Assembly: GCA_021413945.1 (NCBI GenBank)
Contig: JAIOPK010000006.1
Coordinates: 454,327-518,326 of the forward strand
Reading direction: 5' to 3'
Length of the DNA stretch: 64,000 nucleotides
Origin: Candidatus Uhrbacteria bacterium
GTDB taxonomy: Bacteria; Patescibacteriota; Patescibacteriia; 2-12-FULL-60-25
Shown: positions 5,878 to 13,457 of the stretch, piece by piece
Position numbering within the stretch: position 1 is the first letter of the stretch
Layout of the letters: each line of letters begins with the position of its first letter
The notes under the pieces: generated by a model
Told to the model about the DNA's origin: nothing
The model's input: the letters and a program-made list of their open reading frames with translations, nothing else
The model's database searches: none
Made by a program: the position numbers and the translations under genes

Positions 5878-8172
5878 ATGGAACCGAACTCGCTCCCGAT
5901 CTGGCCACACATGGACCGCATTCTGGCGGTGATCACGTCTGGCAGGAATCTGGTCTTGTCGGCTCCCACGGGAACCGGCAAAAGCACCCAGGTGCCGCAG
6001 GCGATCTATGCTTCCGGTCTTCTCGGGGCAACTGGCAAGCTGCTCGTGGTAGAACCACGACGCATCGCTGCCCTCACACTCGCCAAGCGCGTCGCCCATG
6101 AGATGGGTGAGACGCTGGGCAAGACGGTAGGCTGTATCGTCAGAAAGGAGAGGCACGTCTCTCCGGAGACGCGCATCTGCTTTGTGACCGACGGCGTGCT
6201 CATCCGGATGATCGAGAAGGACCGGCGCTTGAACGGCGTCGCCTGCGTCATCTTTGATGAAGCACATGAGCGCAAGCTCTTGTCCGACCTCGGACTCGCC
6301 GTACTCCGCAAGGAGCAGGCGACGCATTCCAAGCTCCGGCTCGTGGTCATGTCGGCCACGCACGATGCCGAGACGTTCGCATCCTACATGGATGCGGAGA
6401 CGGTTTCGCTCGGACAGAACGCCTACGCGCTCGAAATCCGACATGTGACAAAGCCCATCCGTCAGCTGGATATCGACGAGGCGACGGCTAGCGAAATTCT
6501 CGCGCTCCACCGTTCAAAACGGACCGGAGACATTCTCGCCTTTCTCCCCGGCAAGGGAGAGATCGAGGATGCGCGCAAGGCGCTTGAGCGAACGCGGAAG
6601 AAGAACGATCCCGCTTGGGAAATCCGCGTTCTGCATGCCGATCTCGAACGCGGGGAACAGGACGCCGTGTTCACTCCGGCTAAGGGGCGCAAGATTATCC
6701 TCGCTACGAATGTGGCGGAGACCTCGCTCACCGTGCCGGGCGTGAACATGGTGGTCGATAGCGGCTATGAACGCCGTGCGACCTTTGATCCGGAAAGCGG
6801 CGCGATGCGTCTCGAGATCCAGCTGATCAGCCGATCCAGCGCAACGCAGCGGGCGGGACGCGCGGCACGGGAATGTCCCGGTCTCTGTGTACGTCTTTGG
6901 CCCGAGTCGTGGCATGGCAAACTCGATGCGCGTCCTGCTCCCGAGATCCGTCGAACCGATGTGGCATCATGTCTCATGACGCTCAAGTCGATTGGCTTGG
7001 GCGGTCCAAAGGACATCCAATTCATGGATGGACCGACGGACGAGCAGATCGCCGCAGGGGAGCATCTCCTGCGCGAGCTCGGAGCCGTTGACGATGTCGG
7101 TGCCCTCTCGCCCATTGGTTGGCGCATGCTCCGGCTGCCACTTGCCCCGCGCTATGCGCGTATGGTGGTGGAAGCCGAGCGCCTGCGCTGTCTGCAGGAA
7201 GTCGCCGCCATTGCCGCGCTTGCGGCGGGCGACTCCATCCGACGCTATTCCGGACCGAATGTACCTTCGGCAACCAAGGCGAGAAACGCGGAAGCTTGGC
7301 GTAGCTTTGAACAAAGCGATGCCTCCGATTCCTTGAGTCTGCTGCGTGCCTACGTAGGAGCCATGAACAATGACTTCGAGCGCGAGTGGTGCGGCGACCA
7401 CGGCTTGAACCGCGATGCCCTGCGCGAAGCGCACGATCTTCGCAAAAAGATCGTCGGCGTATGCGTGCGCCGCGGCTCCAAATGGAACAGGGGTCTTGCA
7501 CCCGACATCTCGATCCTGCGGTGCTTGTCCGTTGGCCTGCCGGACAGAATCGCAAAGCGTACCGGCAAGAACCGGTTCCAGATGATGAATGGCGACCTCG
7601 TGAGCATGAACGAACCGAGCGTTGTCGACAGCGAACTCGTGCTCTGCGGGCGGCTGCGTCTGTACGCCGGCCGCGGCAAGGGCGGGGAGGTCGGGCAGGT
7701 CTCCTTGCTCACAGGTGTCGATCAGCATCTGCTGCATCAAGCCGTACCGCATATCTTCCGACAGCGGTTACGTGTCGCCGCCTACTCCTACGAAACGGGT
7801 ATGGGCAAACTCACGAATGAGCTCCTCATCGGGGACTTGCCGCTCTCCTCGCATGAACAAACGGCTTCGCATGAAGAGCTGTGGAAGATCGATCTGGATC
7901 TCGCGGCCAGGGCCGAGAATGAAGGCCTGAAACACTTGAACGTCGAAAGCGGAAAGAAGGGGAAACCCGTCATCCGCTTGGACGGTAAGGAGATCTTCGT
8001 AGATGCCGAGCCCGGCAGTTACTGGGCGCGGATTCTCAAAGACGGCGCCGGCATGCGCATCCATCTGCTGTGGCGGCATTTCAACATTCCCGCCGGGATC
8101 CAAAAGCGTCCGGACCCTCTGGCTGCATTGCGCAGTCTCTCGGGACCGCTTGAAAAGATCCTCTCCTCCTGA
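5878..8172 (+). CDS. DEAH-box helicase of the HrpA/HrpB type
   Basis: 764 residues, ATG at 5878 preceded by AAAAAGGA. Motifs: APTGTGKST (29-37, Walker A), DEAH (127-130), VMSATHD (about 157-163, motif III), ATNVAETSLT (motif V) and QRAGRAAR (about 323-330, motif VI). The DEAH motif with NVAETSLT and QRAGRAAR is diagnostic of the DEAH/RHA branch that moves 3'-5' on RNA. The helicase-associated domain follows at about 390-520. The C-terminal 200 residues are divergent from E. coli HrpB and not recognisable to me. HrpA-type enzymes act on mRNA or stalled ribosomes; HrpB has no settled role. It is in a single-gene transcription unit with its own promoter and terminator. Confidence 0.87.
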   Translation: MEPNSLPIWPHMDRILAVITSGRNLVLSAPTGTGKSTQVPQAIYASGLLGATGKLLVVEPRRIAALTLAKRVAHEMGETLGKTVGCIVRKERHVSPETRICFVTDGVLIRMIEKDRRLNGVACVIFDEAHERKLLSDLGLAVLRKEQATHSKLRLVVMSATHDAETFASYMDAETVSLGQNAYALEIRHVTKPIRQLDIDEATASEILALHRSKRTGDILAFLPGKGEIEDARKALERTRKKNDPAWEIRVLHADLERGEQDAVFTPAKGRKIILATNVAETSLTVPGVNMVVDSGYERRATFDPESGAMRLEIQLISRSSATQRAGRAARECPGLCVRLWPESWHGKLDARPAPEIRRTDVASCLMTLKSIGLGGPKDIQFMDGPTDEQIAAGEHLLRELGAVDDVGALSPIGWRMLRLPLAPRYARMVVEAERLRCLQEVAAIAALAAGDSIRRYSGPNVPSATKARNAEAWRSFEQSDASDSLSLLRAYVGAMNNDFEREWCGDHGLNRDALREAHDLRKKIVGVCVRRGSKWNRGLAPDISILRCLSVGLPDRIAKRTGKNRFQMMNGDLVSMNEPSVVDSELVLCGRLRLYAGRGKGGEVGQVSLLTGVDQHLLHQAVPHIFRQRLRVAAYSYETGMGKLTNELLIGDLPLSSHEQTASHEELWKIDLDLAARAENEGLKHLNVESGKKGKPVIRLDGKEIFVDAEPGSYWARILKDGAGMRIHLLWRHFNIPAGIQKRPDPLAALRSLSGPLEKILSS

Positions 8173-8174
8173 CC

Positions 8175-8244
8175 AACCGGTCCGATGCGCTCGCGCGTGT
8201 CGGACCGGTTCTTCGTTGACAGGCGATGAGGCGGTCACTAACGT
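8175..8244 (+). promoter_or_regulatory. Terminator-promoter junction
   Basis: An 11-bp stem (AACCGGTCCGA at 8175-8185 with its complement at 8200-8210) is followed by TTGACA 8216-8221, 17 bp and TAACGT 8239-8244. Confidence 0.75.
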
Positions 8245-8267
8245 GCCCTATCGGAAGGAGAGTGAAC

Positions 8268-8867
8268 TTGCAACTTCCTCATGTATTCTGTTTCCTCGTC
8301 AGTATTGCACGTTCAATCGGAGGTTCACGATACGTTGACTCTCCGGAAGGCTGGATCAGCAGCCGGTACGGCGTTGGTCCTCGTGAAGCGCAGGCGTTCC
8401 TAGGCGAGCTGGAGAAAAACGGCTACGGAGCCCTCGACGACTCTGGGTCGAGATTCACGCTCACCTCGGATGCCAAACTCGTCGCCGGCAAAATCTCTGC
8501 ATACCTTGCGACGCGGAAACGTTCCGAAGGAACGAGCCCGGCCGTATCGACGCGGACAAATATTCGGCCAAGCAGCGGACCGCGTTCGCTCGAAGACTTC
8601 CTAGAAGCGGCATCCTCGTATTATCGGGAGCCTGCCTCCCTTTTCCTTTCGACATCGAGGAAGCAGCCGCTGGCCACGAGACGCCAAGTGCTCATGTACT
8701 TGATGAAAATGGATGGCGGTTTCTCATTACCGGTTATCGGACACTTCATGCGGCGCGACCATACTACGGTACTGCATGCCTGTCGGCTTATCGAAGAGCG
8801 GCGCAGAACTGACTTGGGCGTGGAAGCCGATCTCGCGGCGATACGCGAGTACGTCGCAAAAATCTGA
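8268..8867 (+). CDS. Protein with a DnaA domain IV at its C-terminus, no AAA+ domain
   Basis: A TTG start at 8268 gives 199 residues. It is chosen because AAGGAG (8255-8260) lies 7 bp upstream, while the in-frame ATG at 8226 falls between the -35 and -10 boxes. Residues about 130-198 match the DnaA DNA-binding domain: ATRRQVLMYLMK, then the signature RRDHTTVLHACRLIEE (162-177), where the DHTT loop contacts DnaA boxes. There is no Walker A and no room for the AAA+ domain, so this is not DnaA itself. Residues 1-75 look like a small winged helix. It could bind DnaA-box-like sites as a regulator or competitor at the origin; this is inference. Confidence 0.82.
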   Translation: MQLPHVFCFLVSIARSIGGSRYVDSPEGWISSRYGVGPREAQAFLGELEKNGYGALDDSGSRFTLTSDAKLVAGKISAYLATRKRSEGTSPAVSTRTNIRPSSGPRSLEDFLEAASSYYREPASLFLSTSRKQPLATRRQVLMYLMKMDGGFSLPVIGHFMRRDHTTVLHACRLIEERRRTDLGVEADLAAIREYVAKI

Positions 8868-8870
8868 TGA

Positions 8871-8952
8871 GACGGCTTCCTTTCTGGAGGCCGTCTTTAC
8901 TTTATGCGAGACCGGCGAGAAGGATTGACAAAATGTGAATTTTTGTTAAGGT
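8871..8952 (+). promoter_or_regulatory. Terminator-promoter junction before RNase III
   Basis: Hairpin GACGGCTTCC (8871-8880) pairs with 8886-8895 and is followed by TTTACTTT. Then TTGACA 8925-8930, 16 bp, TAAGGT 8947-8952. Confidence 0.72.
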
Positions 8953-8989
8953 CCTGTATCGCTCTTTCACAGCGAGAAAGGAGAGGAAA

Positions 8990-9739
8990 TTGAAGGACAT
9001 TCTTGATTCACAGGTCCGGACGGAACTCGAGGCCATCCTCGGCGTCGAGTTCAAGGACAAGCAGAAGCTCCTCACGGCTTTGACACACCGCTCGTACCTG
9101 AACGAGAACCAGTTGGTGAAAGAGCACAATGAGCTGCTCGAGTTCCTCGGAGACGCGGTTCTCGAGCTCGCGGTTACGGACTATCTGTACCGCAAGCATT
9201 CAGACAGCAAGGAAGGTCATCTGACCACGTGGCGTTCGGCAATCGTGAAGGGAGAGAATCTCCTCGTGATCGGCGAGCGTCTCGGTCTCGTCGACTACAT
9301 GCGCATGAGCAAGGGCGAGCGGCGCGATGTCGATTCCGGCGGTAAGTCCAGAGAATGGATTATCGCCAACGCGATGGAGGCCGTGATCGGTGCCATCTAT
9401 CTCGATCTCGGACTCGGTGAAGCCAAGCTGTTCATCGACGCGCATATTCTGAACGGTTCGACGGCCACTCTGCGAGCGCATCGCGAGTGGAAGTCGGAAC
9501 TGCAGGAGCTCGTGCAGGAGCGGTTCGGCTATACGCCGAACTACGGAGTTCTTGCGAGCGACGGCCCTGATCACGAGAAGCGTTTTCGCGTCGGACTGTT
9601 TGTGGAGGAAACCCGGATCAGTCTGGGCGAAGGATCTTCCAAGGTCGCCGCTCAAACGGCTGCCGCCAAGATTGCTCTCGAGACCATCGATTCCTGGCAG
9701 AATCAAGTCGTTCCACGAAGAAAGAGGGGTGGGCGGTGA
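8990..9739 (+). CDS. rnc: Ribonuclease III
   Basis: 249 residues from a TTG start at 8990, placed 6 bp after a strong AAAGGAGAGG. RNase III cuts double-stranded RNA with two metal ions per site. The family signature [14 protein letters not shown] is at 47-60, and [14 protein letters not shown] (about 126-139) supplies the second acidic cluster. A double-stranded RNA-binding domain follows (about 160-240), ending in a basic tail. Length and domain order are normal. The next gene, a sigma factor, overlaps its stop by 4 bp (GTGA), so the two are translationally coupled. Given the nearby array of short hairpin-bearing RNAs, it is a natural candidate for their processing, but this is inference. 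Confidence 0.95.
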   Translation: MKDILDSQVRTELEAILGVEFKDKQKLLTALTHRSYLNENQLVKEHNELLEFLGDAVLELAVTDYLYRKHSDSKEGHLTTWRSAIVKGENLLVIGERLGLVDYMRMSKGERRDVDSGGKSREWIIANAMEAVIGAIYLDLGLGEAKLFIDAHILNGSTATLRAHREWKSELQELVQERFGYTPNYGVLASDGPDHEKRFRVGLFVEETRISLGEGSSKVAAQTAAAKIALETIDSWQNQVVPRRKRGGR

Positions 9740-10800
9740 ACGCACTCAAGAGTCAGAAGAGCGCCGGTATCGATTTCGAGGCCGAGGCCAAGCATGCGCT
9801 GTCCGAACACGAGGTCGACCGCGTGGTCGAGAACCTCGAGGCCAGTCTTCCCCGCGCGGGCGACTCCGAACTCGAGGTGTATATGCGGCCGTTCAAGCCG
9901 TATAAGCGGCTTCTGAAGAAGGAGGAGTTCCACGCTCTGCATCATGTGTTCCTGACGGGAACGCAGGAGGCGCGAAATGCGGCACGCGACGAGCTCGTGT
10001 ACCGCAACATCCGTCTCGTGCTGGCCATCGGGCTCAAGATGTCTCACCGAGGGCTCGATCTCCTAGACCTGCTCCAGGAGGGATGCATCGGGATGTTGCG
10101 CGCGCTCGAGAAGTACGAGTCCGAACGCGGCTTCGCCTTCTCGACGTATGCGACCTGGTGGATTCGTCAGGCTATGTCGCGTGCCATCGCGGACAAGAAC
10201 ACGCGCGGCGCGATGCGTATGCCGGTACATCTCCAGGAGAGTTTGTTCACGGTGCGCAAGAACGCGGCGATCTTCTACAAGGAACATCGCCGCTGGCCCA
10301 GCGATCTTGAACTCTTCTACGCGGTCCGTGAAGGCGGAACGACGGGGGGCGCCACGATCAGCCTGCAGGATGTCGTGGAAATACGCCGCAACATGCTGGA
10401 TGAAAGCATCTCGCTGAACAGCCCCGCCATCCTCAGAAGTGCCGAGGGTAGCGAGGAGCTGCAGGACACTCTGCCTGACAAGCAGAACATCGAAGCCGTG
10501 GTCGAGGCGCGGCGCATGCTGGAGAAATACCGGCAGGCGTACGCGCGCATCGCTGTGGCTGTCGACAGTCTTGCTCCGCGCACCGCAATGGTGCTGCGCC
10601 TCCGTCTCGGACTCGGGGATTTTGATCCCATGACGCTCGAGGAAGTCGGCCAGCGCTATGAGGTGACTCGCGAGCGCATCCGGCAAATCGAGGTGAAAGC
10701 TTTCGAGGAGCTCGGAAAGATCCTGAACGGGGTGAGCGAGGACGAGATCGTCCGCATCGTCAACGCCCTGGACGAGATCGAGAAGATCGCCGCCTCTTGA
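9736..10800 (+). CDS. RNA polymerase sigma-70 family factor, primary type
   Basis: 354 residues, GTG start overlapping the RNase III stop. Region 2 (about 85-155) contains [20 protein letters not shown] and the promoter-melting/-10 stretch [19 protein letters not shown]. Region 3 follows (about 165-235), then an [14 protein letters not shown] 3.2 linker as in RpoD (SL-x-x-P), and region 4 (about 280-345) with [21 protein letters not shown] as the -35-binding helix-turn-helix. Region 1.1 is absent and the N-terminus is short, as in many reduced genomes. It could be the housekeeping factor, matching the TTGACA/TATAAT-like promoters across the window; a second sigma elsewhere cannot be excluded. 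Confidence 0.9.
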   Translation: MNALKSQKSAGIDFEAEAKHALSEHEVDRVVENLEASLPRAGDSELEVYMRPFKPYKRLLKKEEFHALHHVFLTGTQEARNAARDELVYRNIRLVLAIGLKMSHRGLDLLDLLQEGCIGMLRALEKYESERGFAFSTYATWWIRQAMSRAIADKNTRGAMRMPVHLQESLFTVRKNAAIFYKEHRRWPSDLELFYAVREGGTTGGATISLQDVVEIRRNMLDESISLNSPAILRSAEGSEELQDTLPDKQNIEAVVEARRMLEKYRQAYARIAVAVDSLAPRTAMVLRLRLGLGDFDPMTLEEVGQRYEVTRERIRQIEVKAFEELGKILNGVSEDEIVRIVNALDEIEKIAAS

Positions 10801-10935
10801 CCGAAAGAGGAATCTGCGCTAAGTAAACACCCGACTAGCCGTGCTTTCCGTTTCCACGACAAGCACATCGGATATCGACTTTCGCTGGTCGATAAACGGT
10901 GTTGGAGACGGAGAGCCGGCCAGTCACAACTTCTG
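10801..10935 (+). other. Non-coding stretch after the sigma factor gene
   Basis: About 135 bp with no gene or clear promoter before the terminator at 10936. Imperfect dyads (for example around ATCGACTTTCGCTGGTCGAT near 10874-10893) suggest a structured 3' UTR. Confidence 0.35.
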
Positions 10936-11010
10936 CGAGACCATCCCCACGATGGTCTCGTTTCTTTTTAGGCGAATGGTATTGACATTTGGATAAAAAA
11001 CGCTTAGGTT
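10936..11010 (+). promoter_or_regulatory. Terminator-promoter junction
   Basis: CGAGACCATC (10936-10945) pairs with GATGGTCTCG (10951-10960), then TTTCTTTTT. TTGACA 10982-10987, 17 bp, TAGGTT 11005-11010 follow. Confidence 0.78.
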
Positions 11011-11047
11011 AACACATCGCTCTTTTACCCTTTGAGATGGAGAAAAC

Positions 11048-13327
11048 ATGACCCAAGGCGCTCTTGTCGTGCTCAAGGTGAGCTGTGTGATGGCGGGAGA
11101 CAATATCCCGGCCTCGCTCTGCGAAACCGAGCAGGGCGGAACGCTTTGCTCGGGCTGTCGTGCCTCAACCCGCCGGTGTACGGCGTGCAATCAAGCCAAC
11201 GGTATCGCCGATGCCAGACGCGGACTGTGCGGCAGCTGCCTCGCCGTCAATCGTGTCGACACCTCGGAGCGGCGTACCAACGCCCAGCGTCTGGAAGATG
11301 CTTCGAGCGGTATGCTCGACCTCATCGACCAGATGGATGAGGAAGTGACGGCGTCGGAATTGCCCGTGGTCGAGAACGCCTCGCCCATGACGCGTTCTGA
11401 TGCGGTCCATGCCTACGCGGAGGAACTCCTCAAGCGCATCAAGCGCGCCAAGCTCGATGAGCGCTCGACGGACATCCTGCATTCCGTTTTCGGCTTGAAA
11501 AAGTACGATGGGAATCCACGGACCTACGATGACATCGGCGAGGCGTATGGCGTATCGCGTCAGCGCATCGAACAGCTGCTGCGCGCAGCACTGCTCAAGT
11601 CAGGTCTGGATCGTAAAGAAGTACTCGAACAATTGAAGATCCCGGTGCATAGCAGTAACGGGATGCGATTTTCAAGCGGAGCATCGGGTAGCCGTACCAA
11701 TACGAAGCAGCCGCTCGAGCGCGTGCTCGATCCGGAGATTGCCTTGCAGGTTTTGGCCGAGCACGGCGTGATCAAGCCGAACGGCCAGTATGTTCCGAAT
11801 CCGGCACGAGTGCTTGGCATGCGGATTGGACTCCTGCCTTCGGAAGCGCAGACAACTGTTGAAGCCCTACTCGCGTCTGGAAAGATCGAGCGAGCCGACG
11901 GAGACAGTTGGCGATTTCTCATCGACATAAGCGATGTCATTCGCAATCGCGATGAGAACTTCACTTGGCGCGGAAAGCCTACCCGAGCTCTCGCGCAGCC
12001 TGCATCTGCATCCGGGACGGCTACCGTCTTGGAGAAGTCGCATACGACGGTCAAGCGAGGCCACGGTGGCAACGTAAATTCACAGGCCGTGTATTCGGCA
12101 CTCTTGGAAAGCGCTCAAACGGTGGACGGCAACATCATCGTGCGAGGAGCTATTCCTGTGCTCTTGGCTCGCTTGCGGGTCAGGCCGCATGAGGCCATCG
12201 AGATTCTCGAACAGCTCCAGACCTCTGGAAATGTCCGGCAAGTCGACGAGTGGCGTTCCATTTGCCTACTCGGAGCACCTGCGCTTCCGGCACAGGAGGC
12301 TGCCGCTCCGGCGATGCCGGAACTCAGGCCGTCGGCCGTCGCACCCGTAAAGACGCGGCGCGATCCGTTTACCGGAACTCCGGTAAGACACGTCGGTTCG
12401 CATCGGCCTAAGCTGCAACCGCTCCTTCCGACAGCGACTCTTGCGTCGATCCCGACGCAGCCTCCTGCCGTCGCCAGCCCGGTCAAAACCGAGCCTCGTG
12501 TCGAATCGAAGGTGAAGGTGCCTAAGGCTCCGACCGGACCGACGCTGGGCGAGCTCTTTGACGCGATCTGTCGTCTGTCGACGGATCTCGGAGGAGAGAG
12601 GCTCGTCCGAGCTGTCGTACCGACGCTTTCTGCCAGGCTCTCCATCGGGATTCCGGATATCATCGCGGCGATGGAGCGGCTGGAGCTCCAGAAGGCTATC
12701 CTGCGCAAGGACGGCTGGCGCACGATCGTGGTCGTCGCAGATCGGGTGGAGGATACTTCTCCCGTCAGGACGATTGCTCCCTCGGTGCGCGAGCGTGCGG
12801 AGAAGCTGAACCTGCGTGTCGTCGACGGCGGCGGGCCGACTTCGGTCGAGAAGCCAAAAGCATCGACACCGACGCAACAGCCTCGTATGCATCCGCCCGT
12901 CTCGACGGCGCCCGACCGCTCGGTTAGCGAAGAGCTTTCCCAGCTCCGGCGTACGGTCGAGGAGCTCAACCGAACTGTCGCCGCGCTGGCGGTATCGTCG
13001 CAAGTCAAGAGCGAGTCCGCTCCCGAACCCAAGGCCGAGAAGCAGCCTTCCGAAGGCTTGCCGAAACTGCCCAAGGTGCAATCTGATCAGCATGAGCTCC
13101 GTTGGAAAAAGGAGCTGTGGCTGACCGATGAGGCTCTTGCTAAACGAATCAGTCAAATGGGCGGCTCGCGCTACACCGTTCGCAAGTTCCACACCCACGT
13201 AGCACCGCATGCGAACGATGTGCGTGTTGCCCACGCGATTAGCAGCGACGGCACGATCCGCACATTCTACTCTTCCAAGGACGTCATCGAGATCTTGAGC
13301 CAGAAGATCCTGAATACGTCCAAGTGA
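11048..13327 (+). CDS. Zinc-ribbon / sigma-4-like / winged-helix regulatory protein
   Basis: 759 residues, ATG preceded by GATGGAGAAA. The N-terminus has three CxxC pairs (34/37, 44/47, 61/64), a likely double zinc ribbon. Residues about 120-190 resemble sigma region 4: RTYDDIGEAYGVSRQRIEQL, with the LDERSTDILHSVFGL lead-in typical of sigma factors, but there is no region 2. Three winged-helix-like segments follow (about 230-297, 350-412, 498-565), separated by Pro/Ala-rich linkers. A short coiled coil (about 628-655) precedes a C-terminal module (about 690-755, WLTDEALAKRI ... TFYSSKDVIEIL) that resembles the repeats of the two DECH helicases. I know no protein with this architecture. It is probably a DNA-binding transcription factor working with the same system. 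Confidence 0.72.
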   Translation: MTQGALVVLKVSCVMAGDNIPASLCETEQGGTLCSGCRASTRRCTACNQANGIADARRGLCGSCLAVNRVDTSERRTNAQRLEDASSGMLDLIDQMDEEVTASELPVVENASPMTRSDAVHAYAEELLKRIKRAKLDERSTDILHSVFGLKKYDGNPRTYDDIGEAYGVSRQRIEQLLRAALLKSGLDRKEVLEQLKIPVHSSNGMRFSSGASGSRTNTKQPLERVLDPEIALQVLAEHGVIKPNGQYVPNPARVLGMRIGLLPSEAQTTVEALLASGKIERADGDSWRFLIDISDVIRNRDENFTWRGKPTRALAQPASASGTATVLEKSHTTVKRGHGGNVNSQAVYSALLESAQTVDGNIIVRGAIPVLLARLRVRPHEAIEILEQLQTSGNVRQVDEWRSICLLGAPALPAQEAAAPAMPELRPSAVAPVKTRRDPFTGTPVRHVGSHRPKLQPLLPTATLASIPTQPPAVASPVKTEPRVESKVKVPKAPTGPTLGELFDAICRLSTDLGGERLVRAVVPTLSARLSIGIPDIIAAMERLELQKAILRKDGWRTIVVVADRVEDTSPVRTIAPSVRERAEKLNLRVVDGGGPTSVEKPKASTPTQQPRMHPPVSTAPDRSVSEELSQLRRTVEELNRTVAALAVSSQVKSESAPEPKAEKQPSEGLPKLPKVQSDQHELRWKKELWLTDEALAKRISQMGGSRYTVRKFHTHVAPHANDVRVAHAISSDGTIRTFYSSKDVIEILSQKILNTSK

Positions 13328-13332
13328 CTCAT

Positions 13333-13406
13333 GAGGCCCCGGTTTTCTGACCGGGGCCTCTTCGTATCCGGTTACGGGTTGACAAAAACGATTTTTTATG
13401 TAAATT
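13333..13406 (+). promoter_or_regulatory. Terminator-promoter junction
   Basis: GAGGCCCCGGT (13333-13343) pairs with 13350-13360. TTGACA 13379-13384, 16 bp, TAAATT 13401-13406 follow and drive the second DECH helicase. Confidence 0.77.
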
Positions 13407-13457
13407 TGCCTCGATTGCCATCTCGGTAATCATGGACTTTGGACAACTGGAGTTGTC

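Noticed and set aside
8226..8267. Upstream ATG for the DnaA domain IV protein
   Set aside because: It lies between the -35 and -10 boxes, so it would not be transcribed; the TTG at 8268 has a well-placed AAGGAG.
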